A stretch of DNA of 64,000 bases from Actinocrinis sp035605935 (GTDB taxonomy: Bacteria; Actinomycetota; Actinomycetes; Streptomycetales; Catenulisporaceae): contig NZ_DATNGK010000266.1 of assembly GCF_035605935.1 (NCBI RefSeq), forward strand, positions 33,265 through 97,264. The letters are read 5' to 3'. Made by a program: the position numbers and the translations under genes. Below the pieces are notes generated by a model. It worked only from the letters and a program-made list of their open reading frames with translations, ran no database searches and was not told where the DNA came from. This document shows positions 25,321 through 33,198 of the stretch, one piece after another; within the stretch, counting starts at the first letter, position 1; every line of letters begins with the position of its first letter.

Positions 25321-26690
25321 GCGTGGTCGCGGAAGACGCAACGACGTACCCGAACCTCGGCTTCAACCCGGTACCAGGCGTGCCGGCGGATGTGGAGTCG
25401 ATGAGCGCCGGCCTGGGGCAGGCGGTGTCCTCGATGCAGGAGTCCGGCTCGCTGCTCGACCAGATGCGCGACGCGGGCAGCGGGGTCTGGCAGGGCGAGG
25501 CCGGCGACAAGTTCCGTGAGCACCTGGACACCAAGCTGGTCACCGACCTGCAGCACGCGCACGAGTCGCTCAACAACGCGGTCGGGGTGCTCAAGAGCTG
25601 GCACGGGGACCTACTCGGCTTCAAGGACGTGGCGGCCAAGCTGGACCAGGAGGCGGCCGAGGCCAAGCAGGCGGCGGCGCGCGCCGACGAGGCGGTCAAG
25701 CAGGCCGAGGCCAATCCGGACCTCAAGCTGGTCGGCCAGTTCTTCAACACCCAGGAGGCGCTCCAGGCCGCCCAGTCGCGAATAGACCAGGCGCAGGGCG
25801 CACTGCGGGACGCGGGTTCGGCCGCGCAGAACGCGCACGCCGAACTGGACTCGATCATGAAGCGGGCGCAGGAGCTGGCCGCGCAGCACGAGGCGGCGGC
25901 CCGCAAGTACGCGCAGGAACTGGAGCAGGCCACCAAGGGCCTTGCCCCGCACAAGCCGGGCTTCTTCAGCAGCCTGTGGAACGACTTCACCAGCGGCCTG
26001 AGCGCGGTGGGCAACTGGGTGAAGAACCACATCGACGTGATTCACTCGGTGCTGTCCACGATCTCCGCGGTAGCCGGCCTGATCGCGCTGTGCACCCCGC
26101 CGCCGATCGATGCGATCGCGGGCGCGGTGGCCATCGGCGCCGGAATCGGCGCGCTGGCCTGCGACCTGGCCAACCCGAAGGTGCGCGACGCCGTCGGCGG
26201 CCTGCTGACCGGCCACTTCACCATGGACAACCTGAAGAACGCGTCCGCGATGGGCCTGGACGCGCTCAGCCTGATACCGGGCGGGAAGCTCGCGGGCGCG
26301 GCGCTGAAGGACGGCGAGGTGGTCCTCAAGGGCGCCGAAGGGATACCGACCCTGGCCGCGAAGCTCCCCGGGCTCGCCCAACTCGGCGGCGACGCGACGC
26401 GGGCGTTCGGCGACGCGGCGCAGGCCGGGGTCACCACGTTGGAGGACGGCACCAAGGCGTTCGACGCGGCCGGCAACGTGCTGCGTCAGGGCTCGAATAT
26501 CGCGCACGGCCTGAGCCTGCCGGTCAAGCTCGGCGTCGGCGCGGCGAACAAGATCTTCAAGCTCGCCGACACCGCCACCGTGGACGGGGCCAAGTCGCTC
26601 GCCCAGCTCTCGCAGAACCTTGAGCTCGGCTGGAAAGCCAAGTCCGTGGTGAGCAGCCTGTACGGCGACGTGAAGCAGGCGGTGTCGTGA
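25317..26690 (+). CDS. WXG100-type N-domain fused to a long C-terminal region, candidate T7SS effector
   Basis: A 457-residue protein. The N-terminal 100 residues form a WXG100-like hairpin with SGVWQGEAGDKF (W-x-G near residue 60). A long coiled-coil follows (about 110-205, rich in QAAARADEAVKQAE-type repeats), then a hydrophobic pair of helices (about 235-290) and an Ala/Gly-rich C-terminal third without a toxin motif I recognise. This layout matches T7SS substrates that deliver a C-terminal domain. The GTG at 25317 overlaps the preceding stop by four bases (GTGA), with GGAGGGG upstream. Whether the C-domain is toxic is unknown. Confidence 0.75.
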   Translation: MSVVAEDATTYPNLGFNPVPGVPADVESMSAGLGQAVSSMQESGSLLDQMRDAGSGVWQGEAGDKFREHLDTKLVTDLQHAHESLNNAVGVLKSWHGDLLGFKDVAAKLDQEAAEAKQAAARADEAVKQAEANPDLKLVGQFFNTQEALQAAQSRIDQAQGALRDAGSAAQNAHAELDSIMKRAQELAAQHEAAARKYAQELEQATKGLAPHKPGFFSSLWNDFTSGLSAVGNWVKNHIDVIHSVLSTISAVAGLIALCTPPPIDAIAGAVAIGAGIGALACDLANPKVRDAVGGLLTGHFTMDNLKNASAMGLDALSLIPGGKLAGAALKDGEVVLKGAEGIPTLAAKLPGLAQLGGDATRAFGDAAQAGVTTLEDGTKAFDAAGNVLRQGSNIAHGLSLPVKLGVGAANKIFKLADTATVDGAKSLAQLSQNLELGWKAKSVVSSLYGDVKQAVS

Positions 26691-27406
26691 GCACGCTCGG
26701 CAATATCCTCGACTCCGCTCCCGACACGGAGGATCCGGACGCGCTCAACTGCTGGGTAGAGCTGCCGCCCGGCTACTTCCCGCTGCCGCTCGACGACATC
26801 GACAACGCCCTGGCCACCGCGGAGGCGAACCTGCGCGAGCTGGCTCCGGAGGAACAGCGGCCGCTGCTCGCCGCGGTGGTGGGCACGCTGATGGTGCTGC
26901 TGGAGCAGTTGCAGGAGCGCAACGCCGCGTACTGCGGCATCGGCTGGCACACCGCCGAGGACGACACGGTCGTCCCCTCCAGCCTGGTGGTCTCGATCCA
27001 GCCATTCCCGCACAAGCGCAACCCGCGCCTGGTGATCAAGGACCTGGTCGAGGCGCGCGCGGAGGCCGGCGAACACGGCCAGGTCGACGTGGTCGACCTC
27101 AGCCGCGGCCCGGCGCTGTTCTTCGAGAGCGTGCTGACCCTGCCGCGCCCGCAGCTGCCCGGCCAGCCGCCGAACGAGCAGCCGGACGCCGAGGTCTACC
27201 AGCTCCAGGCCCTGGTGCCGAGCGCGGACGGCCGCAAGCTCGCCGCGATCGACTTCACCACGCCCGACATCCCACATGGACCGAGATTCCGGGCCATGAT
27301 GGTGCTCATGGCCGACTCGGTGTCCTTCACCGCTCCTGCGGGGAGCGAGGAGGGCGGGGAGACGGCCAGGTCGATCAGCCAGATCCTTGGAGGACTCGCC
27401 CCGTGA
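26687..27406 (+). CDS. Hypothetical protein in the WXG100 operon
   Basis: A 239-residue soluble protein without signal peptide or membrane helix. It begins STLGNILDSAPDTEDP and contains CWVELPPGYFPLPLDDID, a helical stretch, and a beta-rich half with HTAEDDTVVPSSLVVSIQP and a late YQLQALVPSADG. The strand pattern recalls Mog1/PsbP-like folds, but this is only an impression. The GTG start overlaps the stop of the candidate effector by four bases, so it may be a chaperone or immunity protein. No family is claimed. Confidence 0.7.
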   Translation: MSTLGNILDSAPDTEDPDALNCWVELPPGYFPLPLDDIDNALATAEANLRELAPEEQRPLLAAVVGTLMVLLEQLQERNAAYCGIGWHTAEDDTVVPSSLVVSIQPFPHKRNPRLVIKDLVEARAEAGEHGQVDVVDLSRGPALFFESVLTLPRPQLPGQPPNEQPDAEVYQLQALVPSADGRKLAAIDFTTPDIPHGPRFRAMMVLMADSVSFTAPAGSEEGGETARSISQILGGLAP

Positions 27407-28074
27407 CCGGCTCGCTCCCGTCGTGGTCGCCGCTCAACGACCCGCAGTTGTCCGCGCAGATTCAGGCCCGGCTCGCCAACGGGCAGGAGAAGACGCGGGT
27501 CGAGGCGCAACGCGATTTGTACTTCCTTGAGCGGTTCGAATGGCGCGAGTACCCCGCCAAGTGCGGACGCTGGCATTTGGGCGAGGCCGGGTCGTTCACG
27601 CTGACCGGCGGCAGCAACCTTTCGGGGCCGTGGACCAAGATGGACTGGAGCCCGGACTACCGGTGGGTGCTGCTGCTCGATCCGGCCAGCCGGCAGCCGA
27701 TCGCCGCCCATATCGTCAACGACTGGTGGGTCGAGGATCCGAAGGCGCGTCAGGTCGTGCCGGTAGCCAACGGGGTGACGAGCTTCTGGTTCGCGGGCAA
27801 CCCCCTGCTCGGCGGAATGTTCACCCCGGCCGGCAACGGCCATCGGGCAGTGTTCGGATACCGCAGCGGGCACTCGGAGGTCGCCAACTTCGTCAACTGG
27901 ACGAGCGGTCCCGCCCGATTCGAGCAGCTCGCCGCTCAAGCCGCTTCGTGGACCTACACGGATAAGGTGGCGAGCGAATTCGGTCCCTGGCTCGCCGATC
28001 AGCCGCAGCAGCCGCCGCGGCCGCGCCGCTTCAGCCGCCTGGCCTGGCAGGCCACTACCCCGACGCAGCCATAG
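27403..28074 (+). CDS. Hypothetical protein, last gene of the WXG100 operon
   Basis: A 223-residue soluble protein rich in Trp (for example FEWREYPAKCGRW, WTKMDWSPDYRWVLLLD, NDWWVED, FVNWTSG) with a Pro/Arg-rich C-terminal tail. Not recognised. GTG start overlapping the previous stop by four bases. Its stop codon lies inside the hairpin at 28072-28090. Its co-expression with WXG100 proteins suggests a role in the same secretion module, possibly immunity or an accessory function. Confidence 0.7.
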   Translation: MTGSLPSWSPLNDPQLSAQIQARLANGQEKTRVEAQRDLYFLERFEWREYPAKCGRWHLGEAGSFTLTGGSNLSGPWTKMDWSPDYRWVLLLDPASRQPIAAHIVNDWWVEDPKARQVVPVANGVTSFWFAGNPLLGGMFTPAGNGHRAVFGYRSGHSEVANFVNWTSGPARFEQLAAQAASWTYTDKVASEFGPWLADQPQQPPRPRRFSRLAWQATTPTQP

Positions 28075-28090
28075 CGCCGAGCGGGCGCTA
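28072..28090. terminator. Bidirectional hairpin holding both stop codons
   Basis: TAGCGCC (28072-28078) pairs with GGCGCTA (28084-28090) around a 5-base loop. The left arm starts with the TAG of the plus-strand gene and the right arm holds the TAG of the minus-strand ferredoxin gene. Confidence 0.5.
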
Positions 28091-28363
28091 CAGGCGGGCC
28101 GCACCCTCGCGCGCGGCTTTATCCAAGCGCAGGGCGAGGGCCGGGCAATCGGTCACCGCCCTGCGTGCGTCTGCGAGCAGCTGTGCGGGGATGGCGCGGT
28201 CCGCGATGATCGGATAACCCCATTCGTCCAGCGCTATGTGTTCGCCGAGCAGTTCGGCGCATAGGCCGTGGCCGCTGCATCTCGTCGGGTCCAGCCGCAA
28301 TCGAGCGCCCGCGCCCGAAGCAGTGCCGGAGTCTGTGGCTGCGTTCGTTGCGTGCATCGTCAT
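28088..28363 (-). CDS. Ferredoxin, single-cluster [3Fe-4S]/[4Fe-4S] type
   Basis: A 91-residue protein with LRLDPTRCSGHGLCAELL and a distal DCPALAL, giving the C-x5-C...C-P cluster pattern of the small actinobacterial ferredoxins that serve redox enzymes. The middle cysteine position of a four-Cys motif is not present (GHG), which points to a 3Fe-4S cluster. The ATG at 28363 overlaps the stop codon of the NuoF-like gene by four bases (ATGA). It is the last gene in the redox operon and presumably carries electrons to or from the NuoF-like protein. Confidence 0.85.
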   Translation of the reverse strand: MTMHATNAATDSGTASGAGARLRLDPTRCSGHGLCAELLGEHIALDEWGYPIIADRAIPAQLLADARRAVTDCPALALRLDKAAREGAARL

Positions 28364-29691
28364 CGCCAGTCCTCGTCGGTGCGCGGCGGGTTCATCGGCG
28401 AGGGCAGGGGAAGGAACGCGCGGTCGTTCGACGCGACGCACATTCCCTGCCCGTGCCGCCATAGCTCCTCTTCGAAGACTGTCAGGGCGCTGCGCACCAG
28501 CCGGATACTTCCGTCCGGGTGATGGCAGGCGCCGCGCCGCTCGATCTGTCCCGCCCAGCGGGACACATCGGCGCGCTCTCGGGCGTGAACGCCCGGCCCC
28601 GCGAGTACTCGCAACGCGTGCGCGATGCGTGGCAGACCATTGAGGCACGGCCCGCATTGCCCGGCTGACTCGGCGGCGAGGTACGAAACGACCCGCGCGG
28701 TCTCCCGCAGTCCGCAGCAGTCAGCGGGCAACGCCGCCAGCACTCCGGCGCCGAGCGAGGCGCCTTCTGCTCGCAATGCCGCGTTGGTGAGCGGCAGTGC
28801 GGTAGCGCGATCCGCGGGCAGCCAGGTGCCGTGGTAGCCGCCGATCAGCACTGCGCGCGGCGCCGATCCGCCTCCGGCGGCGGCCGTGGCGGCATCGAGC
28901 CCGAGCAACTCACCCAGCGGGGCGCCGGGCGCCGTCTCGATCACCCTCGGGGTCGCGTTCGGCCGGTGCACCGTCGCCAACAGCGTGCCGGGTTCGTCCG
29001 AAGTCCCGGCCGCACGAAACCAGCCGGCTCCGTAGTCTGCGATCAGCGCGAGATGGGCAAGCGTCTCAACGTTCTGCACCAGAGTCGCAGCGCCGCCGAT
29101 GCCGCGTTCGCTGACGCGCAGCGGCGCGTATCGAGGCAGCGCAAGGCCGCCCTCGATACGGTGCACAACCGCGGTTTCCTGACCGGCGATGAAACGCGGC
29201 GCAGCTTCGACCACCGTGACCGGCACGCGGTCGACACCAGCGCGCACTCGCTCCGCGACGGCTTCCCGTACCCGTCTCAGCACCCGTTGATCGGGGTGTA
29301 TGTATGCGTATGCCTGCCGTGCGCCGACGGCTTCGGCGGCCAGCTGCAGCCCGTCGAGCACGAGATGCGGGTCCGAGTAAAGCAGGGTTCTGTCTTTGCA
29401 CGAGGCGGGCTCGCCTTCCGCGCCGTTCGCCACGACCACTGCGCCGCCAGCTGCCCGCAATACCGCCTCAAGCTTGCGATAGGTAGGGAATCCGGCTCCG
29501 CCCCGACCGGTCAAGCCCGCCGCACGGACCTCGTCTATCAACACCTGGGGCGCGCCCCGATACGAGGCGGGACCGTACAGCGCCCGGTGCTGTTCGAGGC
29601 TGAGCGACCGGTCGGGGTAAGGCAGAAGCCGGCGGAAATCGGAGCCTTGGTACACCGACGTATCCGAGGGCTGAGTCGCCATGACGTTCAC
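28360..29691 (-). CDS. NuoF-like NADH dehydrogenase flavoprotein
   Basis: A 443-residue protein with the FMN/NADH-binding motif GLTGRGGAGFPTYRK (about 60), VVANGAEGEPASCKDR and, near residue 350, the iron-sulphur region AESAGQCGPCLNGL followed by a distal ACHHPDGS. In respiratory NuoF this region reads E-S-C-G-x-C-x-P-C; here the first Cys is Ala. Cluster binding may therefore be altered, or this may be a subfamily trait. Likely accepts electrons from NAD(P)H or ferredoxin and passes them to the membrane cytochrome encoded just upstream. The GTG start at 29691 overlaps the previous stop by four bases; ATG at 29682 is a possible alternative. Confidence 0.85.
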   Translation of the reverse strand: MNVMATQPSDTSVYQGSDFRRLLPYPDRSLSLEQHRALYGPASYRGAPQVLIDEVRAAGLTGRGGAGFPTYRKLEAVLRAAGGAVVVANGAEGEPASCKDRTLLYSDPHLVLDGLQLAAEAVGARQAYAYIHPDQRVLRRVREAVAERVRAGVDRVPVTVVEAAPRFIAGQETAVVHRIEGGLALPRYAPLRVSERGIGGAATLVQNVETLAHLALIADYGAGWFRAAGTSDEPGTLLATVHRPNATPRVIETAPGAPLGELLGLDAATAAAGGGSAPRAVLIGGYHGTWLPADRATALPLTNAALRAEGASLGAGVLAALPADCCGLRETARVVSYLAAESAGQCGPCLNGLPRIAHALRVLAGPGVHARERADVSRWAGQIERRGACHHPDGSIRLVRSALTVFEEELWRHGQGMCVASNDRAFLPLPSPMNPPRTDEDWR

Positions 29692-30308
29692 TGCTGCCTA
29701 CCCCCGCTGAGTTGTTCGGTCAGGACGGAAACGCGCGCGGCGCGCGGCACATCGTGCGGCCTTCGACCCTCGCTGACCCGCCAGGCCAGCGCCGCGAGGA
29801 CGGCGAGGACGCATCCGATGCCGAGGCCGAGCAGCCAGCCGCTCTGCATGTCGGTGCTGCTGCCGAGGCTGTGTGCGACGGATACCGGCCAGGAGAGGTA
29901 AGCCAGCCAGTGCACCCACCGCCAGGTGCGATGCCCAATCCGGGCGCGAAGCAGGCTCGTGATGATCAGAGCGAGGATGAGGTCGAAGGCGACCGTACCG
30001 AGCCCGAGCCACAGTGGCTCGTAAGAGGCGGCGAACGGGATTATCGCGTCTGTGAGGCGGATGTTCACGTAGGAGTCGGCGACCGCGGTGACGATATGGA
30101 TCGCCAGGAAGGCGACCGAAAGTAACGAGATGCTGCGGTGCAGGCCGACCACGGCGAACCTCGGCAGGCCGGGCAGCCTGCCATGTTTCTGGACCGCGAC
30201 GCCGAGCACGACGACACCGGTGAGCATGATCAACGACACGACGCCGGTGGCTCGGCTGGTGTACCAGAGCGCGGTACTCGACGTGATGCCGCTCGCCGCG
30301 GCGCTCAT
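29688..30308 (-). CDS. Ferric-reductase-like cytochrome b membrane protein
   Basis: A 206-residue protein with about six membrane helices and a ferric reductase-like (FRD) heme arrangement. Candidate heme-ligand histidines lie in two helices: VGLHRSISLL and AIHIVTAV, and then WVHWLAYLSWPVSVAHSLG. The start overlaps the ApbE stop by four bases (ATGA). It lacks the cytosolic FAD/NAD domain of NOX-type enzymes, so it needs a separate donor; the NuoF-like protein and ferredoxin encoded downstream are obvious candidates. It likely moves electrons across the membrane to an external acceptor. Confidence 0.85.
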   Translation of the reverse strand: MSAAASGITSSTALWYTSRATGVVSLIMLTGVVVLGVAVQKHGRLPGLPRFAVVGLHRSISLLSVAFLAIHIVTAVADSYVNIRLTDAIIPFAASYEPLWLGLGTVAFDLILALIITSLLRARIGHRTWRWVHWLAYLSWPVSVAHSLGSSTDMQSGWLLGLGIGCVLAVLAALAWRVSEGRRPHDVPRAARVSVLTEQLSGGRQQ

Positions 30309-31348
30309 CTTCCGATTCCAGTCCCAGGCGAGAGCGCCGCGCGCATTCCGCCGCCCGCGAGCGAGCCGACTGACTCAGCCTGCTGATCCGGCGGCCAACC
30401 GCCAGTGGTCCGCACCCGCCCGTCCAAGTCCACCAACCGGGCCGCAATCCCCCGCTGCTCGAAGCGCGCGAGCGCCGCACGCCCCCTGATGATCGCGCCG
30501 GTCGCCGCGACGTTCGCGGTGAGACAGTCCGGCGCGGTGACCGAGACGGTGCGCCACACGGTCGGCGCCGGCAGTCCGTCGCGCGGGTTGAGGATGTGGT
30601 GCAGCACGGCGCCGCCGCGTTCCCAGCGCCGAGCGGTCGTGCTGGAGGTGGCCAGCGCGCCGCCGCGCAACGCGATCGTCTGCGCCGGGCCGGTCGGCGC
30701 GTCATCCGGATGACCGGTCACGTCCTGGACCCGCACCCGCCATCCGCCGCGCGGCGCCGGTCCCGCGGTGGCGATGTCGCCGCCCAGTGAGACGAGCACG
30801 CCGCAGCGCAGCCGTTGCGCGATCCGCGTCGCCGCCCGGTCCGCGGCCCACGCCTTCGCGGTCGCACCGAGGTCGAGGCGGGTGCCCGGCGGCATACGCA
30901 GGCTGCGCGAGGCTCGCTCGAAGGTGATCCGCCGCCATCCCGGCACCGGCCGCGCGCTGAGCGTGATCGCGGGGCCGTTCGGCGCGACCAGCGCGAAATC
31001 TCGGTCGTATCCGAGGGCTGACATTGCCTCGCCGACGGTCGGGTCGATGTCGCCGTCGCTGGCGCGCGCCGCGTCCAGCGCCACGCCGATCGCCTCGGTC
31101 AGCAAAGGGGAAAGAGTCACCCAGCGGCCGTCAGCGGCGTCGAGCGCGGCCAGTTCGGAATCCGCGCGAAAACGGCTGCACGCGCGGTCGAGACCATCGA
31201 GGTCTGATTCGAGGAGCGAACGCGCCGCGGCGAGCCGGCCGGGGTTGGTGACCAGCAGGCTGATTCGGGTGCCGATGGCGGTCCAGTCGCTCGCCCCGAC
31301 GCGCTCCTCGATCGGCGGGGCGGGCCGGGTCGCGGTGGTGGCGCTCAT
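30305..31348 (-). CDS. apbE: FAD:protein FMN transferase (ApbE family)
   Basis: A 347-residue protein. Visible family features: SRFRADSELAAL near residue 60, DLGATAKAWAADRA (about 165), LVSLGGDIATAGP, an ATSSTTARRW segment and HHILNPRDGLPA followed by CLTANVAATGAIIRG. The last motif has Asn where many ApbE proteins have the metal-binding Asp, a substitution I recall as common in actinobacterial members. ApbE attaches FMN covalently to Thr/Ser of extracytosolic redox proteins. The ATG at 31348 shares a base with the upstream stop and follows GGGAGG. No FMN_bind-domain target is visible in the operon. Confidence 0.88.
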   Translation of the reverse strand: MSATTATRPAPPIEERVGASDWTAIGTRISLLVTNPGRLAAARSLLESDLDGLDRACSRFRADSELAALDAADGRWVTLSPLLTEAIGVALDAARASDGDIDPTVGEAMSALGYDRDFALVAPNGPAITLSARPVPGWRRITFERASRSLRMPPGTRLDLGATAKAWAADRAATRIAQRLRCGVLVSLGGDIATAGPAPRGGWRVRVQDVTGHPDDAPTGPAQTIALRGGALATSSTTARRWERGGAVLHHILNPRDGLPAPTVWRTVSVTAPDCLTANVAATGAIIRGRAALARFEQRGIAARLVDLDGRVRTTGGWPPDQQAESVGSLAGGGMRAALSPGTGIGR

Positions 31349-31641
31349 CACGAACCTCCCGAGGTGACTTGGGCGTTCTGGTTCGTGGACTGCGGGGCCT
31401 GGCTGGTGCTGCCGCTGTTGGTCGTGGTGTCGTTACTGGTGCCGCTGTCGCTCGTCGTGCTCTGCGACGTGCTGCCCGATGACGATGATGACGAGGTGGA
31501 ACTGGACGAACTGTGCGTCGATCCGGGCAACGCGACGGCGAGGGCGACGGCTCCGGCGACTCCGGAGACGCCCACGACGGAGGTAATGGCGTTCACCCGA
31601 GCGCGATCGCGCCGCCTGGTGCGCTTCGGCTGGTCGAACAT
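31348..31641 (-). CDS. Small one-TM protein with Ser/Thr-rich tail
   Basis: A 97-residue protein: a basic cytosolic start (MFDQPKRTRRRDRAR), one membrane helix (about 17-40) and an external tail of about 57 residues made almost only of Ser, Thr, Gly, Asn and Gln. It is the first gene of the redox operon; its stop overlaps the apbE start. The tail may be a flavin acceptor, a wall-spanning spacer or a glycosylated linker. The canonical ApbE target motif (D-x-x-T/S-G-A-T/S) is not obvious in it. Confidence 0.75.
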   Translation of the reverse strand: MFDQPKRTRRRDRARVNAITSVVGVSGVAGAVALAVALPGSTHSSSSSTSSSSSSGSTSQSTTSDSGTSNDTTTNSGSTSQAPQSTNQNAQVTSGGS

Positions 31642-31782
31642 CGCTGCGTACTCCGTCCGCTAGGTCCGCTGATCACTGCTGTATCGCGGTCCACTATCCG
31701 CGGCGCTGATGAGCGGCACGCTGGGCTGCGGCGAAGGGGAAGATGAGAAAACTCAAGGAAGTTGCTGAGAGCGGACGCCGAG

Positions 31783-32229
31783 CTACTCCGGAGGCAGTCG
31801 GCGCAAACGCTTGATCTGCGAGCGCCGCGTCTTGTCCTCCAGCCGCCGCGCCACCGCCCCCTTCGACGGCTTGGTCGCCCGCCGCGCCCGCGGCGCAGCG
31901 GCGATCGCCTCGGCGAGCAGCGCGGCCAACCGGTCGCGGGCGGCTTGGCGATTGCGCAGCTGAGAGCGGAATTCCGCGGCGGAGATGGCGAGTTGACCGT
32001 TCGTCAGGCGGCGCTCCAGCCTGGCGAGCGCTCGGGCCTTGAGTTCGGGCGGCAGCGCGGACGAACCGGCCAGGTCGAAGATCAGCTCGGCCCTGCTGTC
32101 GGTCGTGTTCACGCCTTGGCCGCCGGGCCCGGACGATCGGGAGAAGCGCCAGTTCAGCTCGTGCGCCGGAATCACCACGGCGGCGGTGACGCGCAGCGGT
32201 CCGGAGGCAAGGTCCTCGTCCGAAGGCAT
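31783..32229 (-). CDS. arfB: Release-factor-like peptidyl-tRNA hydrolase ArfB
   Basis: A 148-residue protein with the GGQ motif in SRSSGPGGQGVNTTDSR (about 32-48) and a basic C-terminal tail (RRLEDKTRRSQIKRLRRL) that in ArfB/YaeJ enters the empty mRNA channel. It lacks a codon-recognition domain, so it rescues ribosomes stalled on mRNAs without a stop codon by hydrolysing peptidyl-tRNA. The ATG at 32229 gives the usual family length of about 140. It is a single gene between the redox operon and a secreted protein gene, on the same strand. Confidence 0.92.
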   Translation of the reverse strand: MPSDEDLASGPLRVTAAVVIPAHELNWRFSRSSGPGGQGVNTTDSRAELIFDLAGSSALPPELKARALARLERRLTNGQLAISAAEFRSQLRNRQAARDRLAALLAEAIAAAPRARRATKPSKGAVARRLEDKTRRSQIKRLRRLPPE

Positions 32230-32426
32230 GACCCGCTCCCCCCACGTTTCGCGATCACCAGACGACGGCGCAGTCTACGGGCATCGATGGCCGGCGGCCA
32301 GGGACTTGTTCGCAAAGCGCGGCGCCATCTCGTTCCCGACATCTCGTCCGCGACAAGCAACGGTCGCGCCGGCCGGATGGTTGGACCCGGGCGGCGCGAC
32401 CGTGAGCGCTTGTGCGAGGCGCCTGA

Positions 32427-33011
32427 CTACAGCGACGGCAGGCCCGGAACCGGGAGCGAGCCGACTCCCGGAACACCGGGCAGGCCTGGCAGACCCGCCG
32501 CGCCCGGAAGCGAGGGCGCGCTGGGAGCGCCAGGGAGCGAAGGCAGTGAGGGCAGGCTCGGCACGCCGGGCAGGCTGGGCGCGGCCGGGAGGTTCGGCGC
32601 GGAGGGAAGCTGCGGCGCCGCCGGGAGTTGCGGCGCCGCGGGAAGCGACGGGGCGCCTGGCACCGATGGCGCGCCGGGTGCGGACGGTGCGCCGGGTGCG
32701 GACGGTGCGCCGGGTGCGGACGGCGTGCCGGCCGTGGCGCAATCCAGGCTCTTAATCGCGTCGTTGAGCTTGTTGGCCTGCGCGACCTGCGCCGTCGCGC
32801 CGGCCAGATCAGGCGGGGTGGCCAGCAGGCTCTTCGCCGCCTGGGTCAGCGTCGCGGAGTAGTCCGCGAGCAGGCCCGCGCAGGTGGACGGGGAGACCTG
32901 CTTCGGCCCCTGCGCGCCGTTCGTCGCCGCCTCGGCTGCGGTCGCCCCGCAGAACGCCGTGGTTCCCGCGATGGCGAGGGTCGCGATCCAGCGAGCGTGT
33001 CGCTTCTGCAC
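32427..33011 (-). CDS. Secreted protein with collagen-like Pro/Gly/Ser repeats
   Basis: A 194-residue protein with a signal peptide (QKRHARWIATLAIAGTTAF; likely cut after AEA near residue 29), a helical domain of about 65 residues holding two Cys (STCAGLL and SLDCATAG), and a C-terminal half of more than 90 residues built from APGAPS-, LPAAPQ- and LPGVPS-type repeats. The Pro-rich tail may span or bind the cell wall. The GTG at 33011 is chosen because AGAGGA sits five bases upstream; an in-frame ATG at 33128 would add an unlikely charged extension. Function is not recognised. Confidence 0.78.
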   Translation of the reverse strand: MQKRHARWIATLAIAGTTAFCGATAAEAATNGAQGPKQVSPSTCAGLLADYSATLTQAAKSLLATPPDLAGATAQVAQANKLNDAIKSLDCATAGTPSAPGAPSAPGAPSAPGAPSVPGAPSLPAAPQLPAAPQLPSAPNLPAAPSLPGVPSLPSLPSLPGAPSAPSLPGAAGLPGLPGVPGVGSLPVPGLPSL

Positions 33012-33144
33012 TGTGGTCCTCTTTCGGGCTGGTACCCCCCTCGGGTTCCGCAAGGCAGGTACCCGCTCCGGCCCGCGCCGCCGACTTCCGCCGTTGACAT
33101 TCATCCGCTTGCCAGTTAAGTCGTACAACTCACCCGGACAGCAG

Positions 33145-33189
33145 CGGTCCCCGGCGTGGAGTTGGGAAGCTGCGCCACGCCGGGGACCG
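33145..33189 (-). terminator. Strong hairpin terminator after the amino-acid permease gene
   Basis: Arms CGGTCCCCGGCGTGG (33145-33159) and CCACGCCGGGGACCG (33175-33189) are perfectly complementary over 15 bp with a 15-base loop. It begins ten bases past the permease stop codon. Confidence 0.85.
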
Positions 33190-33198
33190 GATGATCCG

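Noticed and set aside
24964..27406. Search for EccC/EccD or other type VII core genes around the WXG100 operon
   Set aside because: None of the neighbouring genes has an FtsK-like ATPase or multi-TM EccD pattern, so only substrates or accessories are claimed.
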